Made by a program: the position numbers and the translations under genes. DNA of 6,760 bases from Gammaproteobacteria bacterium. Lineage in GTDB: Bacteria; Pseudomonadota; Gammaproteobacteria; Enterobacterales; GCA-2746155. This document shows, piece after piece, positions 1 through 6,730 of the stretch; positions within the stretch are counted from its first letter, which is position 1, and each line of letters starts with the position of its first letter. The stretch spans positions 1 through 6,760 of the forward strand of contig JAAGZM010000891.1 in the NCBI GenBank assembly GCA_024206355.1, given 5' to 3'. The notes beneath the pieces are model-generated. The model saw nothing but the letters and a program-made list of their open reading frames with translations, did not search any database and had not been told where the DNA came from.

Positions 1-48
1 ACAGGAGCAAAACATCCCGTAATCTCTGGTGCAGTTTACTTTGTTTGA
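1..48 (+). CDS. Possible 3' end of an upstream gene (partial)
   Basis: Reading from base 1 in the first forward frame gives 15 codons ending in TGA at 46-48; the encoded tail reads TGAKHPVISGAVYFV. The start would lie before the window. If real, it converges on the FapA-like gene, whose stop codon lies 20 bp further on. I do not recognise the fragment. The only support is that it is open to the window edge with ordinary codons and ends neatly before the neighbouring gene. Another forward frame is also open to base 80, but its translation overlaps the neighbouring stop and looks less natural. With only 15 residues this is a weak call. Confidence 0.25.
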   Translation, partial: TGAKHPVISGAVYFV

Positions 49-68
49 TTAGGTATCTTCAGCTGATA

Positions 69-1793
69 TTAATCGTCTAAGATAGCAGGTCTGTAGTGTA
101 TTTCACCGTCTTCATAAAGTAGCTCACCCGACTCTCTATCTCTTGTTATTTTTAGTTTACTGTGGCCAATTTTTATAACGATATTAGGTTGGATTTTTCT
201 TTTCGCTCTAACAGTTAGCCCATGACAGAGCTTCTCACATTCATCTTGAAGTAACTGACCGTACTCTTCAAGGCTTTGAATTTCATTTTCAAGGTAAGTA
301 ATCGTATTTTTTATTTTCTCGACATGTTCATTTCTAGCATCTGATATTGGAATACTCAGAAATTTACTACAGGCAACTCGCATGTTATTGAGCAAAGTAG
401 CTTTTTCATCAATAATAGAATGGTTACAAGCAACTTCAGAATGTTTTAAATCAAAGGGGCCGCTTAAATCAAACTCGGTAAAGACACCTGCTGAAGTGCC
501 TAAAATATCAGTTTCTATACCAACAAAAGAGCGCGTTATGCCTCCGACAATCTGACTTCCAACTGTCTTCTCATTACCAACACGGATGTTACCGTGAGAA
601 GTTGTATCGCAATGTAATAACTGCTCAGCAATCATAATATCGCCATCAGCATCAAGCTTTGCATAACTAGCAAACATTGCAGACAGTGTTCCACCTGCTT
701 TTACTGATACCGTAAAATCCTGAGTTTTAGCAGAATGATCAATGGTTCTGCCTAAGATGCCTTTACCAATAATAATGTTTCCCTTTGCCTTTACATCGGC
801 AGATTCAATCACGCCACCGACTGTAATGTCGCCTTCACAGCGAACTTTCATTCCTTCGCCAATATCCCCTTTAACAAGGAGGTTTGCATCTAACCTCATA
901 TGTCCTGTATGTAAATCTACTGCCTTGACTTGAACAGCATCATCGACTTTCATTCCGCGCTCTAATAAATTAGGTTGCCCGCTAATAGTAGAAAGTAATA
1001 TGAGTGGATCTTCTTTGCTGATTTCTGTTCCAGAGCCTGGTTTATAATCAAGATCACTACCAGATTCAGGAGCTAAAAATTCCCAACAAACATTAATCCC
1101 TTTTTTACCATCAGTTGGCGGCTCTTTTTGCATTAGAGGAGTATCTTCTTTGACCGTTGGCAAGTCACCTAAATCAAGCATATCTACTGAACCATCAAGA
1201 CGCAGGCGAGGTTTTAATATTCTTTCATTGGCTGTATCAACTAATGGTACAAATTGTGCGTCGATTCCCTTTACTGGCATAAGTGCAAATGCGACAGTTT
1301 CCTGGCAGCGCTCTAGAGCGGTTACTTGTTGAGCCTGAGCTAATAACAGTTGAATTTTTGAATCGTCAACACCGTAGGTAACACCAGCTTCTTTGAGAAG
1401 ACTCTCGGCATTATCTTTTGTTATATGTTTGCCACCTTCAGCAGGAGTAATTGCTAAAACAGCCTCTAGTTTGTCTTCCGAAATTTCTACTTCAGCAACT
1501 GCATCGATCGCTTCAGCGATAGTATCTGTTTCAAGGGACAAGCCTTTAGTATCTTCCTCAGTTTCAATTTGTTCTAGGGTTTCAGTTAATGCAGAAGTTA
1601 TTTCTTTTATCTGCTCTTTATCAATTCGAAATTTCCCATAACCTCGTTGCTCCATTATTTGCTGGACGTATTCTGAAGTCATTGGAACAACCACCGACTT
1701 ATTAATAAAACGTGCAGTAGCTCTTAATGAAACTTTTGTCTCATCATCACTCAACATTGGCTCTATTAAAAAAGTAGGGGCTAAATCTGACAT
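69..1793 (-). CDS. FapA/DUF342-family protein (flagellar assembly protein A-like)
   Basis: This is a complete 574-residue protein of the FapA (formerly DUF342) family. Residues about 107-295 match the family's N-terminal domain: the stretch ITPAEGG (115-121), the EAGVTYGVDD motif (135-144), a TPLMQKEPPT segment (218-227) and a KPGSGTEIS segment (251-259). Residues about 296-440 have the glycine-spaced, valine/isoleucine-rich pattern of a right-handed beta-helix (KGDIGEGM, GDITVGGVIE, GNIIIGKGILG, GNIRVG). Residues about 487-525 look like a coiled coil, and a small beta-rich end follows (NIVIKIGHSKLKIT). An acidic stretch precedes the first domain (about 61-112). There is no signal peptide or membrane segment, so it should be cytoplasmic. 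The start is supported by AGGAAG three bases upstream of the ATG. In Vibrio vulnificus a FapA protein is linked to polar flagellum assembly and binds the glucose PTS protein EIIA-Glc; whether this paralogue does so is inference. No flagellar genes lie in the window, so no gene symbol is given. Confidence 0.88.
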   Translation of the reverse strand: MSDLAPTFLIEPMLSDDETKVSLRATARFINKSVVVPMTSEYVQQIMEQRGYGKFRIDKEQIKEITSALTETLEQIETEEDTKGLSLETDTIAEAIDAVAEVEISEDKLEAVLAITPAEGGKHITKDNAESLLKEAGVTYGVDDSKIQLLLAQAQQVTALERCQETVAFALMPVKGIDAQFVPLVDTANERILKPRLRLDGSVDMLDLGDLPTVKEDTPLMQKEPPTDGKKGINVCWEFLAPESGSDLDYKPGSGTEISKEDPLILLSTISGQPNLLERGMKVDDAVQVKAVDLHTGHMRLDANLLVKGDIGEGMKVRCEGDITVGGVIESADVKAKGNIIIGKGILGRTIDHSAKTQDFTVSVKAGGTLSAMFASYAKLDADGDIMIAEQLLHCDTTSHGNIRVGNEKTVGSQIVGGITRSFVGIETDILGTSAGVFTEFDLSGPFDLKHSEVACNHSIIDEKATLLNNMRVACSKFLSIPISDARNEHVEKIKNTITYLENEIQSLEEYGQLLQDECEKLCHGLTVRAKRKIQPNIVIKIGHSKLKITRDRESGELLYEDGEIHYRPAILDD

Positions 1794-1903
1794 TTGCTTC
1801 CTATAATTAATTAACGCTCATAATTCATTGTAGTATTATTTTACAGAAAGTAGAACACTATTTATGACCTATTATCATTCAAAATAATAACAATTAAGAC
1901 TTT

Positions 1904-1919
1904 GTAACAATATTATTAC
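1904..1919. promoter_or_regulatory. 16-bp near-palindrome in the divergent intergenic region
   Basis: GTAACAATATTATTAC is symmetric at 14 of 16 positions about its AATATT centre, with GTAA and TTAC ends. It sits between the divergent FapA-like gene and the pump operon, 22 bp upstream of the candidate -35. It could be a binding site for a regulator of either gene. Because the region is mostly A and T, near-palindromes of this kind arise readily by chance, so confidence is low. Confidence 0.2.
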
Positions 1920-1941
1920 TGATTTTAATCCTTCATTATGG

Positions 1942-1973
1942 TTGACTAGTAGCATTAAAATTATGATTATAAT
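1942..1973 (+). promoter_or_regulatory. Candidate sigma-70 promoter of the RND pump operon
   Basis: TTGACT (1942-1947) matches the -35 consensus at five of six positions. GATTAT (1965-1970) lies 17 bp downstream as a four-of-six -10. A perfect TATAAT occurs at 1968-1973, but its 20-bp spacing from the same -35 is too long, so which hexamer is used is unclear. Transcription would begin near 1975-1982, giving a leader of about 15-25 bases before the adaptor ATG at 1998. The surrounding DNA is very AT-rich, which raises the chance of accidental matches. Confidence 0.45.
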
Positions 1974-1974
1974 T

Positions 1975-1984
1975 TTCGTACGAA
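1975..1984. promoter_or_regulatory. Perfect 10-bp palindrome at the predicted transcription start; candidate operator
   Basis: TTCGTACGAA is perfectly self-complementary. It lies directly after the TATAAT at 1968-1973 and 13 bp before the adaptor start codon. A protein bound here would block polymerase or transcript initiation, as expected for a local repressor of an efflux operon. No regulator gene is present in the window, so this is a positional inference. The half-sites are only 5 bp, short for a typical TetR- or MarR-family operator. Confidence 0.3.
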
Positions 1985-1997
1985 CACGGATACCAAC

Positions 1998-3224
1998 ATG
2001 AAAGTAAAAGTTAAACGTAGAATATTTATTGTAATTATTATTGCCATTTCTGTTGTAGGAATGATGTCATTAAAAATGATGCGTCCTGAGCCTAAGAAAA
2101 AACCAAAACAATTGACAACTATGCTAGTTGAAGTCATTGATCTCACTACATCAGAGGTCACTTTTGAGATACAAAGCCAAGGGACTGTGAAACCTAGGAC
2201 TCAAACAGTACTTAGCGCAGAAGTCTCAGGTCGCATTGTTAGTATTTCAGATAAATTTATTGCAGGAGGAATCTTTAAGAAAAATGAAGTTCTGATGCAA
2301 ATTGATCCTACAAATTATCAGGTGGCTGTTGATCAGGCAGACGCATTATTAAAACAGAGAGAAATCGAGTTTAATGGTGCCAAGTCTTTGCGCAGTAAAG
2401 GCTACCGTGCTGAAGCTGAATTAGCAGCTGCGAAGTCAGCCTTAAGTGCAGCCAAAGCAGCTCTTGTGAAAGCCAACAAGAATTTAGATAGAACTCATAT
2501 AAGACTTCCTTACGACGGCCTTGTTAAAAGTAAAAATTCTGATATTGGCCAGTTTGTTAATACAGGTAGTCATCTTGGAACCACATTTGCCATTAACAGC
2601 GCAGAAATAAGATTGGCGTTAACTGATCAAGAACTCGCTTTTCTTGATCTGCCAGAAGCTGGCGATATTGTTGAGAAAGGTTCATCTACAGGTCCAAAAG
2701 TGAAACTATCTGCCGTACGCAAAGGACAACATCAAACATGGGATGCACATATTGTTAGAACAGAAGGTGTAGTCGATGAGAAAAGTCGAGTTACATATGC
2801 AGTAGCTAAAATAGATGATCCATACCGTTTATCGTTAACATCTGCAGATCGAATAAATGAAAATGCATTACCCATAGGTACTTTTGTTAAAGCAACCATA
2901 TCAGGTAAAAGCTTCTCAAATATCATTAAAGTCCCTCGCTCATCTATCCGAGGAAAAAATCAATTAATGTTTGTTGATGAAGATAGTCGTCTAAGAATAA
3001 AAACCGTTGATATATTGAGAGCCGATTCAAAATTTGCCTATATCCGTGACGGAGTTTTCTCAGGGGAGAAGATAACAATCACAGCCATTGAATCACCAAT
3101 AGATGGCATGAAAGTTCGTACAGGCGATGAAGTTTCCACTGATGAGCAATTGGCAAACAGTGATGAAGATGCCACAAATAGTAATACTGCTGAAGATAAA
3201 TCATCAGAAATCAAATCAAATTAA
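1998..3224 (+). CDS. RND efflux pump periplasmic adaptor (membrane fusion protein)
   Basis: This 408-residue protein links an RND transporter to an outer-membrane channel across the periplasm. A basic N-terminus (MKVKVKRR) and a hydrophobic segment at about 9-28 form an uncleaved signal anchor. No cysteine occurs anywhere in the protein, so it is not a lipoprotein of the AcrA type. The first half of the lipoyl domain is at about 66-106 (SAEVSGRIVSI at 73-83, then IDPTNY at 102-107). A short alpha-helical hairpin rich in Ala, Lys and Glu follows (about 108-165), then the second lipoyl half at RTHIRLPYDG (165-174), a beta-barrel domain (about 200-300) and a membrane-proximal domain. The last 30 or so residues are an acidic, Ser/Asn/Asp-rich tail that is probably disordered. 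The ATG at 1998 is the start that retains the membrane anchor; its Shine-Dalgarno match (GGA at 1988-1990) is weak. The gene lies 37 bp before the transporter on the same strand, so the two are almost certainly cotranscribed. Confidence 0.92.
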   Translation: MKVKVKRRIFIVIIIAISVVGMMSLKMMRPEPKKKPKQLTTMLVEVIDLTTSEVTFEIQSQGTVKPRTQTVLSAEVSGRIVSISDKFIAGGIFKKNEVLMQIDPTNYQVAVDQADALLKQREIEFNGAKSLRSKGYRAEAELAAAKSALSAAKAALVKANKNLDRTHIRLPYDGLVKSKNSDIGQFVNTGSHLGTTFAINSAEIRLALTDQELAFLDLPEAGDIVEKGSSTGPKVKLSAVRKGQHQTWDAHIVRTEGVVDEKSRVTYAVAKIDDPYRLSLTSADRINENALPIGTFVKATISGKSFSNIIKVPRSSIRGKNQLMFVDEDSRLRIKTVDILRADSKFAYIRDGVFSGEKITITAIESPIDGMKVRTGDEVSTDEQLANSDEDATNSNTAEDKSSEIKSN

Positions 3225-3261
3225 TTGCTATTAGCTCCAGTTATTTAAACAGGACTTATCT

Positions 3262-6200
3262 ATGAAACAAAGAATGTTCAGCGCTGAAAAAGGTCTTATA
3301 GCATGGTTTGCAAGCAATTCAGTTGCCGCAAATCTAATGATGATTATTATTATCGCTTTTGGTCTATTTTCTGGACTCAGTATTCGTAAACAAACAACAC
3401 CTGACATCACGCTTAATAATATACAAATTACTGTTCCCTATAGAGGTGCAGCTCCACAAGAAGTTGAGGAAGGAGTAATTATTAAAGTTGAAGAGGCTAT
3501 TCAAAATATCCAAGGCATCAATCGAGTTACGTCAAATGCAAATGAAGGTTTTGGCATAGTCACTATTGAAGTCAATACCGATGAAGATATTAATAAAGTA
3601 CTCAGTGATGTGAAAAATCGTGTTGATGCTATATCAACATTTCCTGCTCTGACTGAAAAACCTACTATTTCCAAGCAACTCATCAGAACCCAAATTATGT
3701 TTGTGAACGTAGTTGGCGATATGGATGAAAAAACACGAAAAACTTTCGCTCAGCAAATTAAAGATGAACTCACTTCTTTACCTGAGGTCAATCAAGCTCA
3801 AATCCTTGGCAATAGAAACTATGAAATTGGCATTGAAATTTCTGAACAAGTTCTAAGAGAGTACGGACTAACGCTAAATGAAGTTGCTAGTGCAATAAGA
3901 AAGTCATCTATTGATATGCCAGGAGGAGCAATTAAAACTGAAGGTGGTGATATCCTTTTAAGAACAAAGGGGCAAGCTTACACAGGCCAAGAGTTTGGTG
4001 AACTTGTTCTCCGAACTTATGCTGATGGCACGCGTCTGACATTAAGTGATATTGCTGATATTAAAGATGAGTTCGAAGAATCTGATGGTTTTGGACGTTT
4101 CAACGGAAAGACAACAGCGACGATTAGGGTTTTGGCAATAGGCGATCAAAATGAACTAACTTCTGCTGCTGCTATCAAGCGTTATATGGAGAAAAAGGCG
4201 CTCGTAATGCCTGATGGAATAAAACTTGAAGCTTGGGGTGACCGTTCTTTCTATCTAAAAGGTCGTCTCGACATGATGATGACCAATATGCTACAAGGTG
4301 CCCTTTTAGTATTTCTCATTTTAACTTTATTTTTACGCTTAAAAATTGCACTTTGGGTTGTTGTTGGTATTCCGATTTGCTTCCTTGGTGCTTTATGGTT
4401 GATGCCTGTAGGGCCTTATCCCGTCACTATCAATATGATTAGTTTATTTGGTTTCATACTTGTTCTAGGAATTGTAGTTGATGATGCCATCATTATTGGG
4501 GAAAGTATTTACACCAAAATCAGAAAAGATGGACACTCTCTTGATAATGTTATTAAAGGTGCTAATAAAGTAGCAACTGCGGCAACATTTGGTGTACTGA
4601 CAACAATTGCTGCATTTGCACCTATGCTATTTGTAGGAGGTATTGTTGGGCCATTTTTTGAAGCTATGTCTGTAGTAGTCATTTTATGTCTGATATTTTC
4701 TCTGATTGAATCAAAGCTAATACTTCCTGCACATTTAGCCCATACAAAACTCACACCATTACCGCCAGAAGAACTCTATAAACCTTATCGTGAGATGAAC
4801 TTTTTTACCCGCTTTGTACGCTTTTTTCAACGTATTCAGCGCGGTTTTCAAAATAAATTAGATTACTTTATTCATAATGTTTATACACCACTTCTAAAGA
4901 AGACAATATCGAATAGAGGTGTAGTCGTTGCTCTATTTAATGCTTTTTTATTCATTACTGCAGGTGCGTTTATGGGTGGTCAAGTTCGTTTAGTGCTCTT
5001 TCCAGAAGTACCAGGTGACTTTATTCAAACACAGTTGAATATGCAGAAAGGAACATCCCCATTCATCAGGAATGACGCACTAGAGAAGCTTGAAACAGCC
5101 GCATTGGAGCTCAATAAAGAACTTGGAGAACTTGCTGAGAATTCTATAGCACCTATAAAACATGTAATGGTATTTACACAAGGTGATACGGGTGGTTTTA
5201 TCATGCTTGAGCTTGTAAAGTCTGAGTCCCGTACTATTTTACCCTCAGAAATCACAAACCAGTGGCGAGATAAAGTTGGTGAAATTCCTGGAGTCAAAGA
5301 CTTAAGATTTTTTTCAGGGGTAAATGCAGGAGGAGGTTCAGCACTTAGTTTCCAATTATTTGGAAACAACTATGAAGCCCTTGAGTCTGCAGCCAAAGAA
5401 TTGGAAGGCAAATTATCTGAGTATGATGGTGTATTTGATATCAGAAATTCTTTCAGTTCTGGTAGCCAAGAAATTAAGCTCACAATTAAACCTGAAGCTG
5501 AAGCATTAGGATTAACGCTTTCAGATTTAGGTCGTCAAGTACGCCAAGCCTTCTACGGAGAAGAAGCCCAACGTATCCAACGAGGCAAAGATGAAGTTAG
5601 AGTCATGGTTCGTTATCCCATAGAAGAACGTCGTTCATTAGCTGATCTGGAGAATATGCGTATTCGTACACCTGCAGGTGATGAAGTACCATTCTTCTCT
5701 GTAGCAGATGTCAGTATCGGTCAAGGTTATTCTTCAATCTTTAGAGAAAATCGTAAACGATCGATCACTGTTACCGCTGATGCTGATCCTGATATGGTTG
5801 AACCAAGCACAGTGATGAGTGAAATTTCAGAGGAATATTTACCTCAAATGTTATCAAAGCACACGGGCGTAAAATTTCAGTTACAAGGAGCATCACTAGA
5901 GGAACAAAAACTGGTGGGTAATCTTACTACGGCTTCTTTAGTTGCAATATTTCTCATCTTTGCATTACTAGCAATTCCTTTACATTCCTATGGACAACCG
6001 CTAGTCATTATGTCAGTCATTCCGTTCGGGCTTGTTGGCGCAGTCATTGGCCATCTCATTATGGGTAAAGCAATTAGTATGATGTCTATTTTCGGCCTAA
6101 TTGCTTTATCTGGTGTTGTCGTCAATGATAGTTTGATTATGGTGGACTTTATTAATAAGGCTAGAGAAGAAGGGTTAAGTCGCTTCGATGCGGTTGTACA

Positions 6201-6480
6201 GTCTGGTACTCATCGTTTTAGAGCAATTTTATTAACATCGCTCACCACAGCATTCGGATTAATGCCAATTATGCTAGAAACTAGTTTACAAGCTCAGTTT
6301 GTTATTCCAATGGCGATATCAATGAGCTTTGGCATAATTTTCGCAACCATCATCACATTGTTTTTAATTCCTGCACTTTATCTATTACTTGAAGATTTCA
6401 AAGAATGGAGTAGTAGATTTAAAAACTTTCTACTAGGCAGAGAACCTGAGTCGAGCAACTCTCCAGTAAGTAAATACTAA
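3262..6480 (+). CDS. RND-family efflux transporter, inner-membrane permease subunit
   Basis: At 1072 residues this is full length for the AcrB-type family. It is a proton-driven exporter that works as a trimer, taking substrate from the periplasm or membrane. Two similar halves are visible. TM1 is at about 22-40, then a periplasmic porter loop with VPYRGAAPQEVEEG (58-71). TM2-TM6 lie at about 343-360, 362-382, 389-413, 436-456 and 465-488, and TM7 at 553-573. The second porter loop includes QVRQAFYGEEAQRIQRG (759-775). TM8-TM12 lie at about 887-906, 913-933, 941-964, 986-1003 and 1014-1040. TM4 carries GIVVDDAIII with D407 and D408, the same numbers as the proton-relay pair of AcrB. T992 aligns with AcrB T978. 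Where AcrB has K940 this protein has N955, followed by D956. Start choice: AGGA at 3251-3254 lies seven bases before the ATG. The branch appears to be one common in marine gammaproteobacteria, with unknown substrate; heavy-metal (CusA-type) function is not suggested by any motif I can see. Confidence 0.95.
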   Translation: MKQRMFSAEKGLIAWFASNSVAANLMMIIIIAFGLFSGLSIRKQTTPDITLNNIQITVPYRGAAPQEVEEGVIIKVEEAIQNIQGINRVTSNANEGFGIVTIEVNTDEDINKVLSDVKNRVDAISTFPALTEKPTISKQLIRTQIMFVNVVGDMDEKTRKTFAQQIKDELTSLPEVNQAQILGNRNYEIGIEISEQVLREYGLTLNEVASAIRKSSIDMPGGAIKTEGGDILLRTKGQAYTGQEFGELVLRTYADGTRLTLSDIADIKDEFEESDGFGRFNGKTTATIRVLAIGDQNELTSAAAIKRYMEKKALVMPDGIKLEAWGDRSFYLKGRLDMMMTNMLQGALLVFLILTLFLRLKIALWVVVGIPICFLGALWLMPVGPYPVTINMISLFGFILVLGIVVDDAIIIGESIYTKIRKDGHSLDNVIKGANKVATAATFGVLTTIAAFAPMLFVGGIVGPFFEAMSVVVILCLIFSLIESKLILPAHLAHTKLTPLPPEELYKPYREMNFFTRFVRFFQRIQRGFQNKLDYFIHNVYTPLLKKTISNRGVVVALFNAFLFITAGAFMGGQVRLVLFPEVPGDFIQTQLNMQKGTSPFIRNDALEKLETAALELNKELGELAENSIAPIKHVMVFTQGDTGGFIMLELVKSESRTILPSEITNQWRDKVGEIPGVKDLRFFSGVNAGGGSALSFQLFGNNYEALESAAKELEGKLSEYDGVFDIRNSFSSGSQEIKLTIKPEAEALGLTLSDLGRQVRQAFYGEEAQRIQRGKDEVRVMVRYPIEERRSLADLENMRIRTPAGDEVPFFSVADVSIGQGYSSIFRENRKRSITVTADADPDMVEPSTVMSEISEEYLPQMLSKHTGVKFQLQGASLEEQKLVGNLTTASLVAIFLIFALLAIPLHSYGQPLVIMSVIPFGLVGAVIGHLIMGKAISMMSIFGLIALSGVVVNDSLIMVDFINKAREEGLSRFDAVVQSGTHRFRAILLTSLTTAFGLMPIMLETSLQAQFVIPMAISMSFGIIFATIITLFLIPALYLLLEDFKEWSSRFKNFLLGREPESSNSPVSKY

Positions 6481-6489
6481 GTACTTTAA

Positions 6490-6506
6490 CCTAGAATCCT
6501 CAGTTG
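6490..6506 (+). repeat. Left terminal inverted repeat (17 bp)
   Basis: CCTAGAATCCTCAGTTG is the exact reverse complement of 6710-6726. Symmetry stops immediately outside (A at both flanks) and is lost inside after the final G. Confidence 0.8.
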
Positions 6507-6520
6507 ACCGGCTCACAATT

Positions 6521-6730
6521 ATGATTATGTACTTTATAACAGCAACTTATAGAAGGTTTAGTATTCACCAATTGAGTGAGTTTGCCTACGCATTTTATTG
6601 CACGTTTTTTAGACTCATTGACTTGACGGCAAAAGCCTTACATAGAATGACTATGAATGGCTTTCTAGTCGGCGCCACTAAGCCTAAAAAACACACACTA
6701 AAACGCGTCCAACTGAGGATTCTAGGATGA
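6521..6730 (+). CDS. Doubtful 69-aa open frame inside the inverted-repeat element
   Basis: The frame runs from an ATG at 6521 to a TGA at 6728-6730, spanning nearly the whole element and using the right repeat to encode its C-terminal residues (QLRILG). No Shine-Dalgarno sequence precedes this ATG or the one at 6527. The protein is basic and aromatic, with HQLSEFAYAFYCTFF near the middle and KPKKHTLKR near the end, and shows no domain I know. Because the stop lies just outside the repeat, the frame is most simply an accidental reading of a mobile element, of the kind often annotated as a short hypothetical protein. Translation is possible but unsupported. Confidence 0.15.
   Translation: MIMYFITATYRRFSIHQLSEFAYAFYCTFFRLIDLTAKALHRMTMNGFLVGATKPKKHTLKRVQLRILG
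6632..6664. other. Two-step stem-loop inside the element
   Basis: AAAGCC (6632-6637) pairs with GGCTTT (6659-6664), and inside it CATAG (6641-6645) pairs with CTATG (6651-6655) around an AATGA loop. The two stems are separated by a symmetric TTA/AAT internal loop. The 3' side is followed by CTAG and not a run of T, so it is a poor intrinsic terminator. It may be a structural part of the element. Confidence 0.35.
6710..6726 (-). repeat. Right terminal inverted repeat (17 bp)
   Basis: CAACTGAGGATTCTAGG pairs base for base with 6490-6506. It ends two bases before a TGA that closes the short open frame running through the element. Confidence 0.8.

Larger units (their letters stand above)
6490..6726. 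mobile_element. Small inverted-repeat-bounded element (MITE-like), 237 bp
   Basis: The segment begins with a 17-bp sequence and ends with its exact reverse complement, and lies nine bases after the transporter stop codon. A perfect 17-bp pair about 200 bp apart is very unlikely by chance. It contains no transposase, so it would be non-autonomous and depend on an enzyme encoded elsewhere. The outermost CTAG of each repeat is itself palindromic, so the true element may be 6495-6721 with 12-bp ends and a duplicated CTAG. I do not recognise the family and cannot confirm a second copy from this window. A large RNA stem or a degenerate insertion sequence are alternatives. Confidence 0.55.

Noticed and set aside
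59..66. TCAGCTGA palindrome near the FapA-like gene stop
   Set aside because: Too short, with no loop or following U-tract on either strand, so not a terminator.
1393..1641. 82-codon plus-strand open frame inside the FapA-like gene
   Set aside because: Antisense shadow; the minus-strand frame has clear family motifs across the same bases.
1801..1900. Minus-strand promoter for the FapA-like gene (for example TACAAT with a poor -35)
   Set aside because: Several -10-like hexamers exist in this AT-rich stretch, but none has a reasonable -35 at proper spacing, so no specific site can be defended.
1967..2161. 64-codon minus-strand open frame overlapping the adaptor start
   Set aside because: It covers the adaptor's membrane anchor in antisense and would disrupt the candidate promoter; no supporting features.
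4509..4754. 81-codon open frame on the minus strand within the transporter gene
   Set aside because: Antisense shadow of TM5-TM6 coding sequence; no independent support.
5025..5369. 114-codon open frame on the minus strand
   Set aside because: It lies wholly inside the RND transporter coding region on the opposite strand, with a composition (Ser/Pro/Phe-rich) typical of an antisense shadow, and has no domain features.
6479..6486. AAGTACTT palindrome at the transporter stop codon as a terminator
   Set aside because: Only 8 bp, no loop, AT-rich and no T-run; I found no convincing intrinsic terminator for the operon.
6481..6540. Near-direct repeat GTACTTTAAC (6481-6490) and GTACTTTATAAC (6529-6540)
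   Set aside because: Short, gapped and AT-rich, with one copy outside and one inside the element; too weak to treat as a target duplication.
6503..6712. Integron cassette or attC-like sites (GTCCAAC at 6706-6712 fits RYYYAAC; GTTGACC at 6503-6509 nearly fits GTTRRRY)
   Set aside because: The second site misses the consensus at one position, no matching partner site follows the first, there is no integrase, and the exact 17-bp inverted repeat explains both motifs better.
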